Positions 25,960-33,182 of a stretch of DNA of 64,000 nt are shown in pieces. Source of the DNA: Acetanaerobacterium elongatum (GTDB lineage Bacteria > Bacillota > Clostridia > Oscillospirales > Ruminococcaceae). The notes under the pieces were generated by a model. That model did no database searches. It was not told the origin of the DNA and saw only the letters and a program-made list of their open reading frames with translations. The position numbers and the translations under genes were made by a program. How positions within the stretch are numbered: position 1 is the first letter of the stretch; each line of letters opens with the position of its first letter. The stretch lies in the NCBI RefSeq assembly GCF_900103835.1, contig NZ_FNID01000006.1, positions 29,587 to 93,586 on the forward strand, in the 5' to 3' direction.

Positions 25960-26199
25960 GCCTTTCACATAGGATACAATAAGGAATAATCAACCTCAAC
26001 CAGATTGCTGGGTTCAGGGTGCTGATACTATTCAGACGGTTTAAGCCTAAATGGCATAAATCATAGAAATTCAGGAAGTATAAAAGGGTGGCGGAGAAGA
26101 TGAGAAATCTGAATACCATCAGAAAATGTCGCTGGAGCACAGCACCGCCCCAAACGGTTATTTGCATCTGATAAAAGAACGAAAGGATTTGAACCTAAG

Positions 26200-27510
26200 A
26201 TGAAACAACCGTTTGTAAATCATGAGCAGCTTTGCGCAATTACCGCCCAATACCCTACGCCCTTTCACCTGTATGATGAAAAGGGCATACGCCAGACGGC
26301 GCGCGACCTTTATAAAGCGTTTTCTTGGAACAAGGGCTTTAAGGAGTATTTTGCCGTAAAGGCTACTCCCAACCCCGCTATCTTAAAGATACTGCGTGAG
26401 GAGGGCTGCGGCACCGACTGCTCGTCGCTTACCGAGCTGATGCTTTCCGATGCCGTGGGCTTTCAGGGCGAGGAGATGATGTTCTCCTCCAACGTAACCC
26501 CACGCGAGGATTATCAGCTTGCGAAGAAGCTGGGTGCCATCATTAATCTTGATGATATCACCCACATTGAATTTTTGGAGGATGTGGCGGGTATTCCCGA
26601 AACCATCTGCTGCCGCTATAATCCCGGCGGCTCTTTCACGCTGAACAATTCGATTATGGATACCCCCGGAGAGGCCAAATATGGCTTCACCCGCGAGCAG
26701 CTTACACAGGGCTTTAAGAAGCTGATGCAGAAGGGCGTTAAGACCTTCGGCCTGCATGCCTTTTTAGCCAGCAACACCACCGAAAACGGCTACTACCCCG
26801 CACTTGCAAAGATATTGTTTGAAACTGCCGTGGAGCTTCAACGTGAAACGGGTGCTCATATCGCGTTTATCAACCTCTCGGGCGGTGTAGGCATCCCTTA
26901 CCGCCCCGACCAGCCGCGCAACGACATCTTCGTAATCGGCGAAGGGGTACGCAAGGCCTTTGAAGAGGTGCTGGTGCCCGCAGGTATGGGGGATATCCGC
27001 ATCTTTACCGAGCTTGGACGTTTCATGCTTGCCGAAAACGGCGCGCTGATTGCCAAAGCTATCCACGAAAAGCATACTCACAAGGAATATATCGGCCTCG
27101 ATGCCTGTGCCGCCAACCTCATGCGCCCCGCCATGTATGGCGCTTACCACCATATCACTGTAATGGGCAAGGAGCACGCGCCGTGTGACCGGAAATATGA
27201 TGTAACAGGCGGCCTGTGTGAGAATAACGATAAGTTTGCAATCGACCGCATGCTGCCGAAGATAGAGCTCGGCGACCTGCTCTATATCCACGATACCGGT
27301 GCGCACGGTTTTTCGATGGGGTACAACTATAACGGCAAGCTGCGTTCCGCCGAGGTGCTGCTGAAGGAAGACGGTACTGCGGAGCTTATCCGCCGCGCCG
27401 AAACCCCGGCCGACTACTTTGCCACCTTTGACTTTACAGGCCTTTTTAAAGACCTGCCCAAGGGCAAGAAGGAGTTTATCTTTGACGAGCCCCAGCCGGT
27501 AAAGTACTAG
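26200..27510 (+). CDS. lysA: Diaminopimelate decarboxylase-type PLP enzyme
   Basis: 436-residue fold-III PLP decarboxylase. EYFAVKATPNP holds the Schiff-base Lys (K54). NLSGGVGIPY is the glycine-rich phosphate loop and TELGRFMLAENG the second phosphate site. GGLCENNDKFA carries the active-site Cys from the partner subunit, and HDTGAHGFSMGYNYNGKLR completes the substrate site. The probable reaction is meso-diaminopimelate to lysine. The CENND form differs from the common CESSD, as in a clostridial branch of the family, so a related diamino-acid substrate cannot be excluded. GAAAGGA lies about fourteen bases upstream of the ATG. No lysine riboswitch was recognised in the 240-bp upstream gap. 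Confidence 0.85.
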   Translation: MKQPFVNHEQLCAITAQYPTPFHLYDEKGIRQTARDLYKAFSWNKGFKEYFAVKATPNPAILKILREEGCGTDCSSLTELMLSDAVGFQGEEMMFSSNVTPREDYQLAKKLGAIINLDDITHIEFLEDVAGIPETICCRYNPGGSFTLNNSIMDTPGEAKYGFTREQLTQGFKKLMQKGVKTFGLHAFLASNTTENGYYPALAKILFETAVELQRETGAHIAFINLSGGVGIPYRPDQPRNDIFVIGEGVRKAFEEVLVPAGMGDIRIFTELGRFMLAENGALIAKAIHEKHTHKEYIGLDACAANLMRPAMYGAYHHITVMGKEHAPCDRKYDVTGGLCENNDKFAIDRMLPKIELGDLLYIHDTGAHGFSMGYNYNGKLRSAEVLLKEDGTAELIRRAETPADYFATFDFTGLFKDLPKGKKEFIFDEPQPVKY

Positions 27511-27563
27511 CCACTCCCTAATCAGCGGCAGAGCGACTGCCCGATTAAAACCAGCAGAAACTC

Positions 27564-27600
27564 AAAGCCCGAACCTGATTTTCAAGGTTCGGGCTTTGTT
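27564..27600 (+). terminator. Intrinsic terminator after lysA
   Basis: AAAGCCCGAACCT (27564-27576) and AGGTTCGGGCTTT (27585-27597) form a 13-bp perfect stem followed by GTTATATTT. Confidence 0.88.
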
Positions 27601-27684
27601 ATATTTCTGTGCTGTTAGGCTAACACTAAGAAGCAGACTGTTTCACTTATGAGAGTATTACTTCGATTTACGGAGGCATTGTTC

Positions 27685-28404
27685 ATGGTTTCGTTTGCCG
27701 AGATGCTGCCTATTTTACTTCGGGCGTTTATATCCTTTGTTTTGATGCTGCTTTTGGCAAAGCTGATGGGTGCCAAGCAGATTTCTCAGATGACATTTTT
27801 TGATTACATCGTAGGAATCTCCATCGGCTCGATTGCTGCGGTGCTGGCGATTGATGACCAGATTCCGGCGGTATACCCGATTGCCGCAATGGTTATCTAT
27901 GCCCTGCTTGACCTTGCATTATCCGTAATCACCAACAAATCCATCGTTGCACGCCGTTTCTTTACCGGTACACCCACTATTATCATTGATAACGGCAAGA
28001 TTATCCGCGAGAATATGGTGCACACCCATTATGATATGAACGACCTGCTCTCGATTTGCCGCACCAAGGGTTTTTATAATGTTTCCGATATCAGCTACGC
28101 AATACTCGAAACCAACGGGGAGCTTAGCATTCTGCCCAAAACCGCCCATCGCCCGGTAACGCCCAGCGACCTGAACCTTACCCCTGCCGAGGAGGGGGTT
28201 TTAGCAAATGTGGTAATCGACGGCAATATCATGTACAACAATCTCAAGGGTATCGGCCGCAACGAGGAATGGCTGAAGAAAAAGCTGGAGGAGCAGAAGA
28301 TAAAAAAAGTGGAGGATATCCTGCTTGCCACCTGCGACAGTACCGGAAGTGTCTCGGTATTTTTTAAGGATGAAAAACCGCCGCACCACGGGATGTTTGA
28401 ATGA
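27685..28404 (+). CDS. DUF421 (YetF/YcaP-like) membrane protein
   Basis: 239 residues with three N-terminal transmembrane helices (about 8-85) and a soluble cytoplasmic domain with the DUF421 motifs KLMGAKQISQMTFFDYIVGI and GTPTIIIDNGKI. GGAGG lies eight bases before the ATG at 27685; an in-frame ATG at 27649 lacks such a site. Bacillus paralogues (YetF, YdfS and relatives) are linked to spores and membranes, but the biochemical role is unsettled. The last 48 bp of this gene occur again at 29786, so the 3' end marks one boundary of a rearrangement. Confidence 0.87.
   Translation: MVSFAEMLPILLRAFISFVLMLLLAKLMGAKQISQMTFFDYIVGISIGSIAAVLAIDDQIPAVYPIAAMVIYALLDLALSVITNKSIVARRFFTGTPTIIIDNGKIIRENMVHTHYDMNDLLSICRTKGFYNVSDISYAILETNGELSILPKTAHRPVTPSDLNLTPAEEGVLANVVIDGNIMYNNLKGIGRNEEWLKKKLEEQKIKKVEDILLATCDSTGSVSVFFKDEKPPHHGMFE
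28353..28400. repeat. 48-bp direct repeat, copy 1 (end of DUF421 gene)
   Basis: This segment encodes the C-terminal VFFKDEKPPHHGMF of the DUF421 protein. It recurs at 29786-29833 with one mismatch (T for C). The two copies flank the leftward NifX-like / C_GCAxxG_C_C / DUF134 operon. Confidence 0.9.
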
Positions 28405-28437
28405 AGTTTGATCAATTATATGCCAGTAGTAAAGAAA

Positions 28438-28815
28438 TTAGCTGCAGTGTTTTTCACAGTTACACACATGATTATGTTCGTGCTCCTCATGGTTACAACT
28501 GCCACCCATATCGTTTAGCTGCCCCGAAAGATAGTTTTTCACCGCATCTTCGATACTACCGTCAATACCCGAGATGAGCTCAATGCCAGCCGACGATAGC
28601 ATCTGTCTTGCACCCTGGCCGATACCGCCGCAAATCACAACGTCTACCGCTGCTGCCTTTAAAAATCCTGCAAGTGCTGCATGACCGTGCTGTGAAGCAT
28701 CAAGTATTACTTTATTATTAATTGCACCGTCTTCTGCCGTAAAAACGGTAAAGCTGCTGCATTGACCGAAATGCTGAAAAACCTGATTATCCTGTGTTGT
28801 TACTGCAATTTTCAT
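28438..28815 (-). CDS. NifX/NifB-type dinitrogenase cofactor-family protein
   Basis: 125-residue small protein of the dinitrogenase iron-molybdenum cofactor family (MTH1175-like RNase H fold): MKIAVTTQDNQVFQHFGQC at the N-terminus and VVICGGIGQGARQMLSSAGI in the centre. Members outside nitrogen fixation are thought to handle metal or Fe-S clusters. The C-terminal tail is rich in Cys and His (CNHEEHEHNHVCNCEKHC), a plausible metal-binding tail that many homologues lack. Its ATG overlaps the stop of the upstream gene (ATGA), so the two are translationally coupled. There is no sign of nif genes nearby. Confidence 0.87.
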   Translation of the reverse strand: MKIAVTTQDNQVFQHFGQCSSFTVFTAEDGAINNKVILDASQHGHAALAGFLKAAAVDVVICGGIGQGARQMLSSAGIELISGIDGSIEDAVKNYLSGQLNDMGGSCNHEEHEHNHVCNCEKHCS

Positions 28816-29267
28816 AATTTATCTTCCTCCATGTATTCTTCCATTATTTTAGCGGCGCTTTTAACAAGCTCCACACAAGGGCGTTTTTTGTAATAACCAG
28901 ATGTTCTTATTTCAGGTATTGGGGTGTCAGGTCCATTTTGCAGGCCAAGCAGTTCTCTGCATATAATGGATCCATTTTCCTCCTTGAATCTTTGTGCAAG
29001 TAGTTGAATTCGTTTGTAATGGTCCGCTTTTGCGGCATAGTCATTCGGGTCGCTATATCCGTATTTGAGACCGGCTACCATGAACATACCACTAACCGCC
29101 CCACATACCTCACGCAGCCTGCCCATACCACCCCCAAAAGAGGAAGCCAGCTTCAGTGCAGTTTCCTTATCCAGATTAAGCTCGTCCGAAAAAGCTGCAA
29201 ATATCGACTGGCTACAGTTATACCCCTGCGTAAAAAGCTGCTCAGCCAGCAAAGTTTTATTCTCCAT
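28812..29267 (-). CDS. C_GCAxxG_C_C family protein
   Basis: 151-residue redox-type protein. It starts at MENKTLLAEQLF, preceded by GGAGTGA. It carries the family pattern: GYNCSQSIF (first Cys), FGGGMGRLREVCGAVSG (CGA core), ICRELLG and a final CVELV with the last Cys. These conserved Cys probably bind a metal or form redox disulfides; no enzyme activity is established. It forms an operon with the DUF134 regulator upstream and the NifX-like protein downstream. A longer reading frame to 29363 overlaps the DUF134 gene and has no ribosome binding site. Confidence 0.88.
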   Translation of the reverse strand: MENKTLLAEQLFTQGYNCSQSIFAAFSDELNLDKETALKLASSFGGGMGRLREVCGAVSGMFMVAGLKYGYSDPNDYAAKADHYKRIQLLAQRFKEENGSIICRELLGLQNGPDTPIPEIRTSGYYKKRPCVELVKSAAKIMEEYMEEDKL

Positions 29268-29271
29268 TTCA

Positions 29272-29625
29272 TCACTCCGATAGTTCCGTTTGTTTTTCAA
29301 ATCTACAGTTTTTGCACCTTCCGTGGTTCGAGCATCGGCTTTCGGCCAGTGCGTAGTGCCCACCGCCTATTTCAATCGCACAGCCGGTGCAGAGTGCTTT
29401 AGATATCGTCCTTCTGGCCGAATAGAGCATTCGCTGAAAGGTAGCCCGCGAAACATTCATTCTTATAGAAGCTTCATCCTGCTCCAGCCCTTCCAAATCA
29501 CACAGCCGAACTGCTTCCAATTCCTCTACTGTCAGCAAAACGGTTTCACTGTATGGCTTGCTCGGGATGAACAAACGGTTTTCCGGTATTGCGCAAACCC
29601 TACGGCACTTTACTCCTCTAGGCAT
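29272..29625 (-). CDS. DUF134 family DNA-binding protein
   Basis: 117-residue protein with a sigma-70 region-4-like helix-turn-helix: VEELEAVRLCDLEGLEQDEA followed by RMNVSRATFQRMLYSARRTI. The N-terminus has CRRVCAIP. The C-terminus is Cys-rich (CTGCAIEI, CSNHGRCKNC), which could bind a metal or Fe-S cluster and so act as the sensor. It starts at MPRGVKC with GGGGGAC upstream. It heads the operon with the C_GCAxxG_C_C and NifX-like genes and is directly preceded by a near-perfect promoter overlapped by a large inverted repeat, so autoregulation is likely. Confidence 0.88.
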   Translation of the reverse strand: MPRGVKCRRVCAIPENRLFIPSKPYSETVLLTVEELEAVRLCDLEGLEQDEASIRMNVSRATFQRMLYSARRTISKALCTGCAIEIGGGHYALAESRCSNHGRCKNCRFEKQTELSE

Positions 29626-29641
29626 TTTGTCCCCCTTTTTT

Positions 29642-29692
29642 AATGAGCATATGCACAAATAGAATTATATTGTGCATATGCTCATTTGTCAA
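29642..29692 (-). promoter_or_regulatory. Consensus promoter with embedded operator for the DUF134 operon
   Basis: On the minus strand TTGACA (29687-29692) and TATAAT (29664-29669) are exact consensus elements separated by exactly 17 bp. The spacer (29670-29686) is one arm of a perfect 17-bp inverted repeat. The other arm lies at 29642-29658, eleven bp away, at and just downstream of the expected transcription start. Each arm contains GCATATGC. A dimeric repressor bound here would block both polymerase binding and the start site. Confidence 0.9.
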
Positions 29693-29741
29693 GAAGAATT
29701 GTGAAAAACAGATAACAGTTGATAACAGTGATAGATAATAA

Positions 29742-29783
29742 AAAAGCGAACAACCCCCATTAACGCAGGGAACTGTTCGCTTT
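29742..29783 (-). terminator. Intrinsic terminator for the leftward MarR operon
   Basis: On the minus strand AAAGCGAACA and TGTTCGCTTT enclose a GC-containing loop and are followed by TTTTTTATTATC. It insulates the DUF134 promoter from the marR transcript. Confidence 0.75.
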
Positions 29784-29785
29784 GA

Positions 29786-29833
29786 CTCGGTATTCTTTAA
29801 GGATGAAAAACCGCCGCACCACGGGATGTTTGA
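29786..29833. repeat. 48-bp direct repeat, copy 2 (orphan tail of a DUF421 gene)
   Basis: Identical at 47 of 48 positions to the 3' end of the DUF421 gene at 28353-28400, including the codons for DEKPPHHGMFE, but here followed by TAG rather than TGA. No upstream DUF421 coding sequence accompanies it. It is therefore a remnant of a second paralogue or of a duplication, and it marks the right boundary of the intervening operon. Confidence 0.9.
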
Positions 29834-29918
29834 GTAGAGTGAACAGCCTGCTAAAAATGGCCCCAAATAATGAATCAACCCAACATGGCAGAGACTGCGC
29901 TGTTTTAATTACTGACGA

Positions 29919-30371
29919 TTAGATACTGCCCGAGATCTCCCTTAATATTTCTACGAGCGTTTTAAGACTGGCATACATTTGGTCAATTTTATCATCCTCC
30001 AAATCTCTAACCATTAAAGTCAGCCCATTTCGTGATTGCTCTTCAATGGATTCCATATATTCTATTCCTTTAGTAGTCAAGGAGAGTAGCACTTTTCTTC
30101 GGTCATTCGGATCGTTGAATCTTGTAACCAACTCTTTTTCTTCCAATGAGTCAATTAAAGTGGTTAAGCTTCCTTTCTCCATATTGATGAATTTGCTGAG
30201 TGTAGTAGGTGTAATACTTTCTGCTTTACCAATGATCATAACTGCCATACTTTGATTCTTATTACACAAAGGGCCCGCATTGTTTTTCTCAATATAATTC
30301 TTACATTTATTAAATAATGGTATCAAGCTTAAGAATAAGTTATGCAGTTCTTGTAATTTATCGTTTTCCAC
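29919..30371 (-). CDS. MarR family transcriptional regulator
   Basis: About 150-residue winged-helix dimer. The recognition region is TPTTLSKFINMEKGSLTTLI and the wing is RFNDPNDRRKVLLSLTTKG, both typical MarR signatures. The start is a GTG at 30371, eight bases after AGGAG; a GTG at 30380 falls inside that site. It is the second gene of a leftward pair, 21 bp after an uncharacterised gene. A perfect inverted repeat in the promoter of the pair is a likely target. The ligand is unknown. Confidence 0.9.
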   Translation of the reverse strand: MENDKLQELHNLFLSLIPLFNKCKNYIEKNNAGPLCNKNQSMAVMIIGKAESITPTTLSKFINMEKGSLTTLIDSLEEKELVTRFNDPNDRRKVLLSLTTKGIEYMESIEEQSRNGLTLMVRDLEDDKIDQMYASLKTLVEILREISGSI

Positions 30372-30392
30372 TATTCTCACTCCTAAACAATA

Positions 30393-30920
30393 CTAATCTA
30401 TTAACTGCACAAACTCATTTGCATTGTTACGGATGTATGCGGCAACCCGCTGAATTGTTGATAGAAGAGTAACGCTGAACGATTTATTGAGAAGATTCAT
30501 TGATGCGAATAATTCAGCATTTCTATCAATGTCTGTGATTAAAGTATTACGCTGTTCTGTATTATTTTTAAATTCTTCCGTTTTCATACTTTGAAAAATT
30601 ACATCCATGTCTTCAAGAATCTGTAGCATATCAAAATCCTCAAAGTATTGCATCCCCTTTTTCAGTTGTGACCAAACGTCCTTGTTTGATAACAGATAGG
30701 ATAGATGAAAATAGAATTCTTCAATCCCATTGGAAGTATGACCATAAAGCACTTGAAACATTAATAATGCACGCTGTCCAGGGTTTAAAGTCGCGTAGGC
30801 CTCTGATTTTACTATATAGCTCTTGCCGCGTATCTGTGTAATAGTAGGCTCAATACAAGCCCATATGAGTGATACATCATTTAATGATTCAAAATCCCCT
30901 TGTTTAATTGTTACTAACAT
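30393..30920 (-). CDS. Unknown protein, possibly DUF4375/DMP19-like
   Basis: 175-residue, mostly helical, soluble protein starting at MLVTIKQGDF (AAGGAG five bases upstream). The stretch NPGQRALLMFQVLYGHTSNG followed by IEEFYFHLSYLL recalls DMP19/DUF4375 proteins, which have an acidic NNGGF-type motif at this place; the match is loose. No signal peptide, membrane helix or catalytic motif is visible. Co-transcription with the MarR gene suggests it is the regulated partner or senses the same signal. AT content is higher than in the neighbouring housekeeping genes. Confidence 0.6.
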   Translation of the reverse strand: MLVTIKQGDFESLNDVSLIWACIEPTITQIRGKSYIVKSEAYATLNPGQRALLMFQVLYGHTSNGIEEFYFHLSYLLSNKDVWSQLKKGMQYFEDFDMLQILEDMDVIFQSMKTEEFKNNTEQRNTLITDIDRNAELFASMNLLNKSFSVTLLSTIQRVAAYIRNNANEFVQLID

Positions 30921-30964
30921 ATATGCTCCTTCCATATGCAAAAAGCCTTACTCAAGTGCCAAAA

Positions 30965-31030
30965 TAGTTAGAATTATTATAATAAGAATTCTAACTATAT
31001 AAGAATACCAAAACGAAACTCAACTGTCAA
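30965..31030 (-). promoter_or_regulatory. Promoter and MarR-type operator
   Basis: On the minus strand TTGACA (31025-31030), a 17-bp spacer and TATTCT (31002-31007) form a promoter. Just downstream lies a perfect 11-bp inverted repeat, TAGTTAGAATT (30965-30975) and AATTCTAACTA (30987-30997), which would cover the start site. Its size and symmetry suit a MarR-family dimer. Confidence 0.65.
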
Positions 31031-31078
31031 TATAATTACCAGAAAATTATCCTAAGTAATGCCCGCTGAAAAGCAGAA

Positions 31079-31113
31079 ATGCCGTCTTCAGCATATTCAC
31101 TGATAGACGGCAT
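31079..31113 (-). terminator. Terminator hairpin after phosphoglucomutase gene
   Basis: ATGCCGTCT (31079-31087) and AGACGGCAT (31105-31113) enclose an inner TCAG/CTGA pairing. It lies about 100 bp after the leftward pgm stop. T-runs are modest on either side. Confidence 0.65.
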
Positions 31114-31214
31114 TCTTTATAAACGAAATGGAGGGCAGAAAGGGCTATTGACCTACATAATCGAGATATAATAAGCTTTCTCACCCAATAAGTGTTAGAA
31201 TTAAATACTAAGAA

Positions 31215-32930
31215 CTAAAAACCGAGCAGCTTGGTTACCTCAGCCTGTAATGCCTTGCTTAAAGCCTGCGCCTCGACAAGGGAAGCCCCCTTGTTGGTGT
31301 AGTAAACCTTAATCTTCGGCTCGGTGCCGGAGGGGCGCACAATAAACGAGCTGCCGTCGGCGAGCTTATACGAAAGTACATTGGACTTGGGTAGGGTTAT
31401 CTTAATCTCGGTGTTCTTTACCAGATCGTGCTCCACGCTTTTCTGGTAGTCGGCAAGCCATACCACCTTGCTGCCGTTTACGGCGGCAGGCGGATTCTCA
31501 CGCAGGGTACTCATGATGGTGTTCATGCGTGCCATGCCGCTTTCGCCCTCGCACTCAAAGTTGTTGATGACATTTACATACCGCCCGTGCTCGGCGTAGA
31601 TAGCCTCCCGTACGTCAATCAGCGATTTCCCCAGGGTTTTATAGTAAGCCGCCATCTCGCAGATAAGCATCGAGGCCACTACCGCGTCCTTATCGCGCAC
31701 ATAGCCGCCCGCAAGATACCCGTAGCTTTCCTCAAAGCCTAAGATGTAGCGGTCAATCTCACCGTCTGCCTCTAATAGACCAATTTGTTCGCCGATAAAC
31801 TTAAAGCCTGTGAGCACATTTCGCAGCTCAACACCATACTTTTCGCAGATTTTTGCGGCAAGCTCGGTGGTTACAATAGTCTTTACCGCCACCGGCCTTT
31901 TAGGCATGGTGCCGTTAGCGATGCGACAACTGCAGATATATTCGAGCAGCAGCGCGCCAACCTCGTTTCCGGTAAACAGCTCCAGCCCGTTTGCTCCCTT
32001 TACCGCAATACCCACGCGGTCGCTGTCCGGGTCGGTCGCCAACAGCATATCGGCGTTTAGGCTTTCACTCAGCTTTAGCCCCAGTGAAAGCGCCTCCTTC
32101 ATCTCAGGGTTCGGGAAGGGGCAGGTGGTAAAGTTGCCGTCGGGCATCTCCTGCTCGGGCACCACGGTTACATCCGAGATACCGATACGTTTGAGCACCT
32201 CGCGTACCGGAACGTTCCCCGCACCATTTAAAGGGGAATACACAAGCTTTAGCCCTGCGCTTTCGCAAAGGCCGGGGTTTATCTGCTGCTTCAGCACACA
32301 GCGGTAGTAGGCCTCATATACCTCTTGCTTGATGAACAAAATTGCGCCCGACTTTACCGCATCGTCAAAGCTCATGATTGAAACACCGGTAAAATAGTCT
32401 ACCTTACCAATCTCCTCCAGCACCACATCGGCAATCTCGGGGCCAATCTGGCAGCCCAGCGAATCGTAAACCTTGTAGCCGTTGTACTTCGCGGGGTTGT
32501 GCGAGGCGGTAACAATGATACCGGCATCACATTTCAGCTCCCGCACCGCGAACGATAGCATGGGGGTGGGTGCAAGGGATGGGTATAGGTGTACTCGAAT
32601 ACCGTTTGCCGCCAATACGCAGGCCGCATGCTTGGCAAACAGGTCAGACTTATTGCGTGAATCGTAGGCGATGGCAACCGAGGGCTTTTTCACCCGTTGG
32701 GTGAGGTAGTTGGCAAGGCCCTGTGTGGCTCTGCCGATTACATGAACATTCATACGGTTGGTGCCGGCGCCCAGCACACCGCGAATGCCGCCGGTGCCAA
32801 ACTCCAGCTCACGGTAGAATCTATCGGAAATTTCGGCCTGATTACCCTCAATCCGGCTTAACTCCTGAACTAAATCAGGGTCGGAAAGTGGTGCATTCTT
32901 CCAGGTTTCATACAGCTTCATAACGTCCAT
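31215..32930 (-). CDS. pgcA: Phospho-sugar mutase (alpha-phosphoglucomutase type)
   Basis: 571-residue alpha-D-phosphohexomutase of the long PgcA/PGM2 subgroup, which interconverts glucose-1-phosphate and glucose-6-phosphate and so feeds UDP-glucose and glycolipid synthesis. The phosphoserine loop is TASHNPAKYNGYK, the metal loop DPDSDRVGIAV, the sugar-specificity loop GFEESYGYLAG and the phosphate-binding loop RPSGTEPKIKVYY. The start MDVMKLYETW is ten bases after AGGAG; upstream in-frame ATGs are too close to or before that site. Glucose preference over mannose is inferred from the long subgroup. Confidence 0.9.
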   Translation of the reverse strand: MDVMKLYETWKNAPLSDPDLVQELSRIEGNQAEISDRFYRELEFGTGGIRGVLGAGTNRMNVHVIGRATQGLANYLTQRVKKPSVAIAYDSRNKSDLFAKHAACVLAANGIRVHLYPSLAPTPMLSFAVRELKCDAGIIVTASHNPAKYNGYKVYDSLGCQIGPEIADVVLEEIGKVDYFTGVSIMSFDDAVKSGAILFIKQEVYEAYYRCVLKQQINPGLCESAGLKLVYSPLNGAGNVPVREVLKRIGISDVTVVPEQEMPDGNFTTCPFPNPEMKEALSLGLKLSESLNADMLLATDPDSDRVGIAVKGANGLELFTGNEVGALLLEYICSCRIANGTMPKRPVAVKTIVTTELAAKICEKYGVELRNVLTGFKFIGEQIGLLEADGEIDRYILGFEESYGYLAGGYVRDKDAVVASMLICEMAAYYKTLGKSLIDVREAIYAEHGRYVNVINNFECEGESGMARMNTIMSTLRENPPAAVNGSKVVWLADYQKSVEHDLVKNTEIKITLPKSNVLSYKLADGSSFIVRPSGTEPKIKVYYTNKGASLVEAQALSKALQAEVTKLLGF

Positions 32931-33182
32931 ATTACTCATGCTCCTATCCTGCTTTACTTGCATATCGGCTCGTAAAACGATATACTTATACCAAATGTAC
33001 CGGTGGCTTCTCAGGAACTACTGGGGAAAATGCGGATTTGATTACATTATTATTACTTGAATCAACGTTTCACTTGTATGTAGAAATCTTAACCATTATA
33101 TCTGATTTTTTTATAGTTGTAAACTTTTATGCCTGCATTATTTTTTATAAGCTAAGATAAACCGGAAAGGCTTGGTCAATGC

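Noticed and set aside
25960..26199. Lysine riboswitch or T-box before lysA
   Set aside because: Neither the lysine aptamer core nor a T-box sequence is visible in the 240-bp gap.
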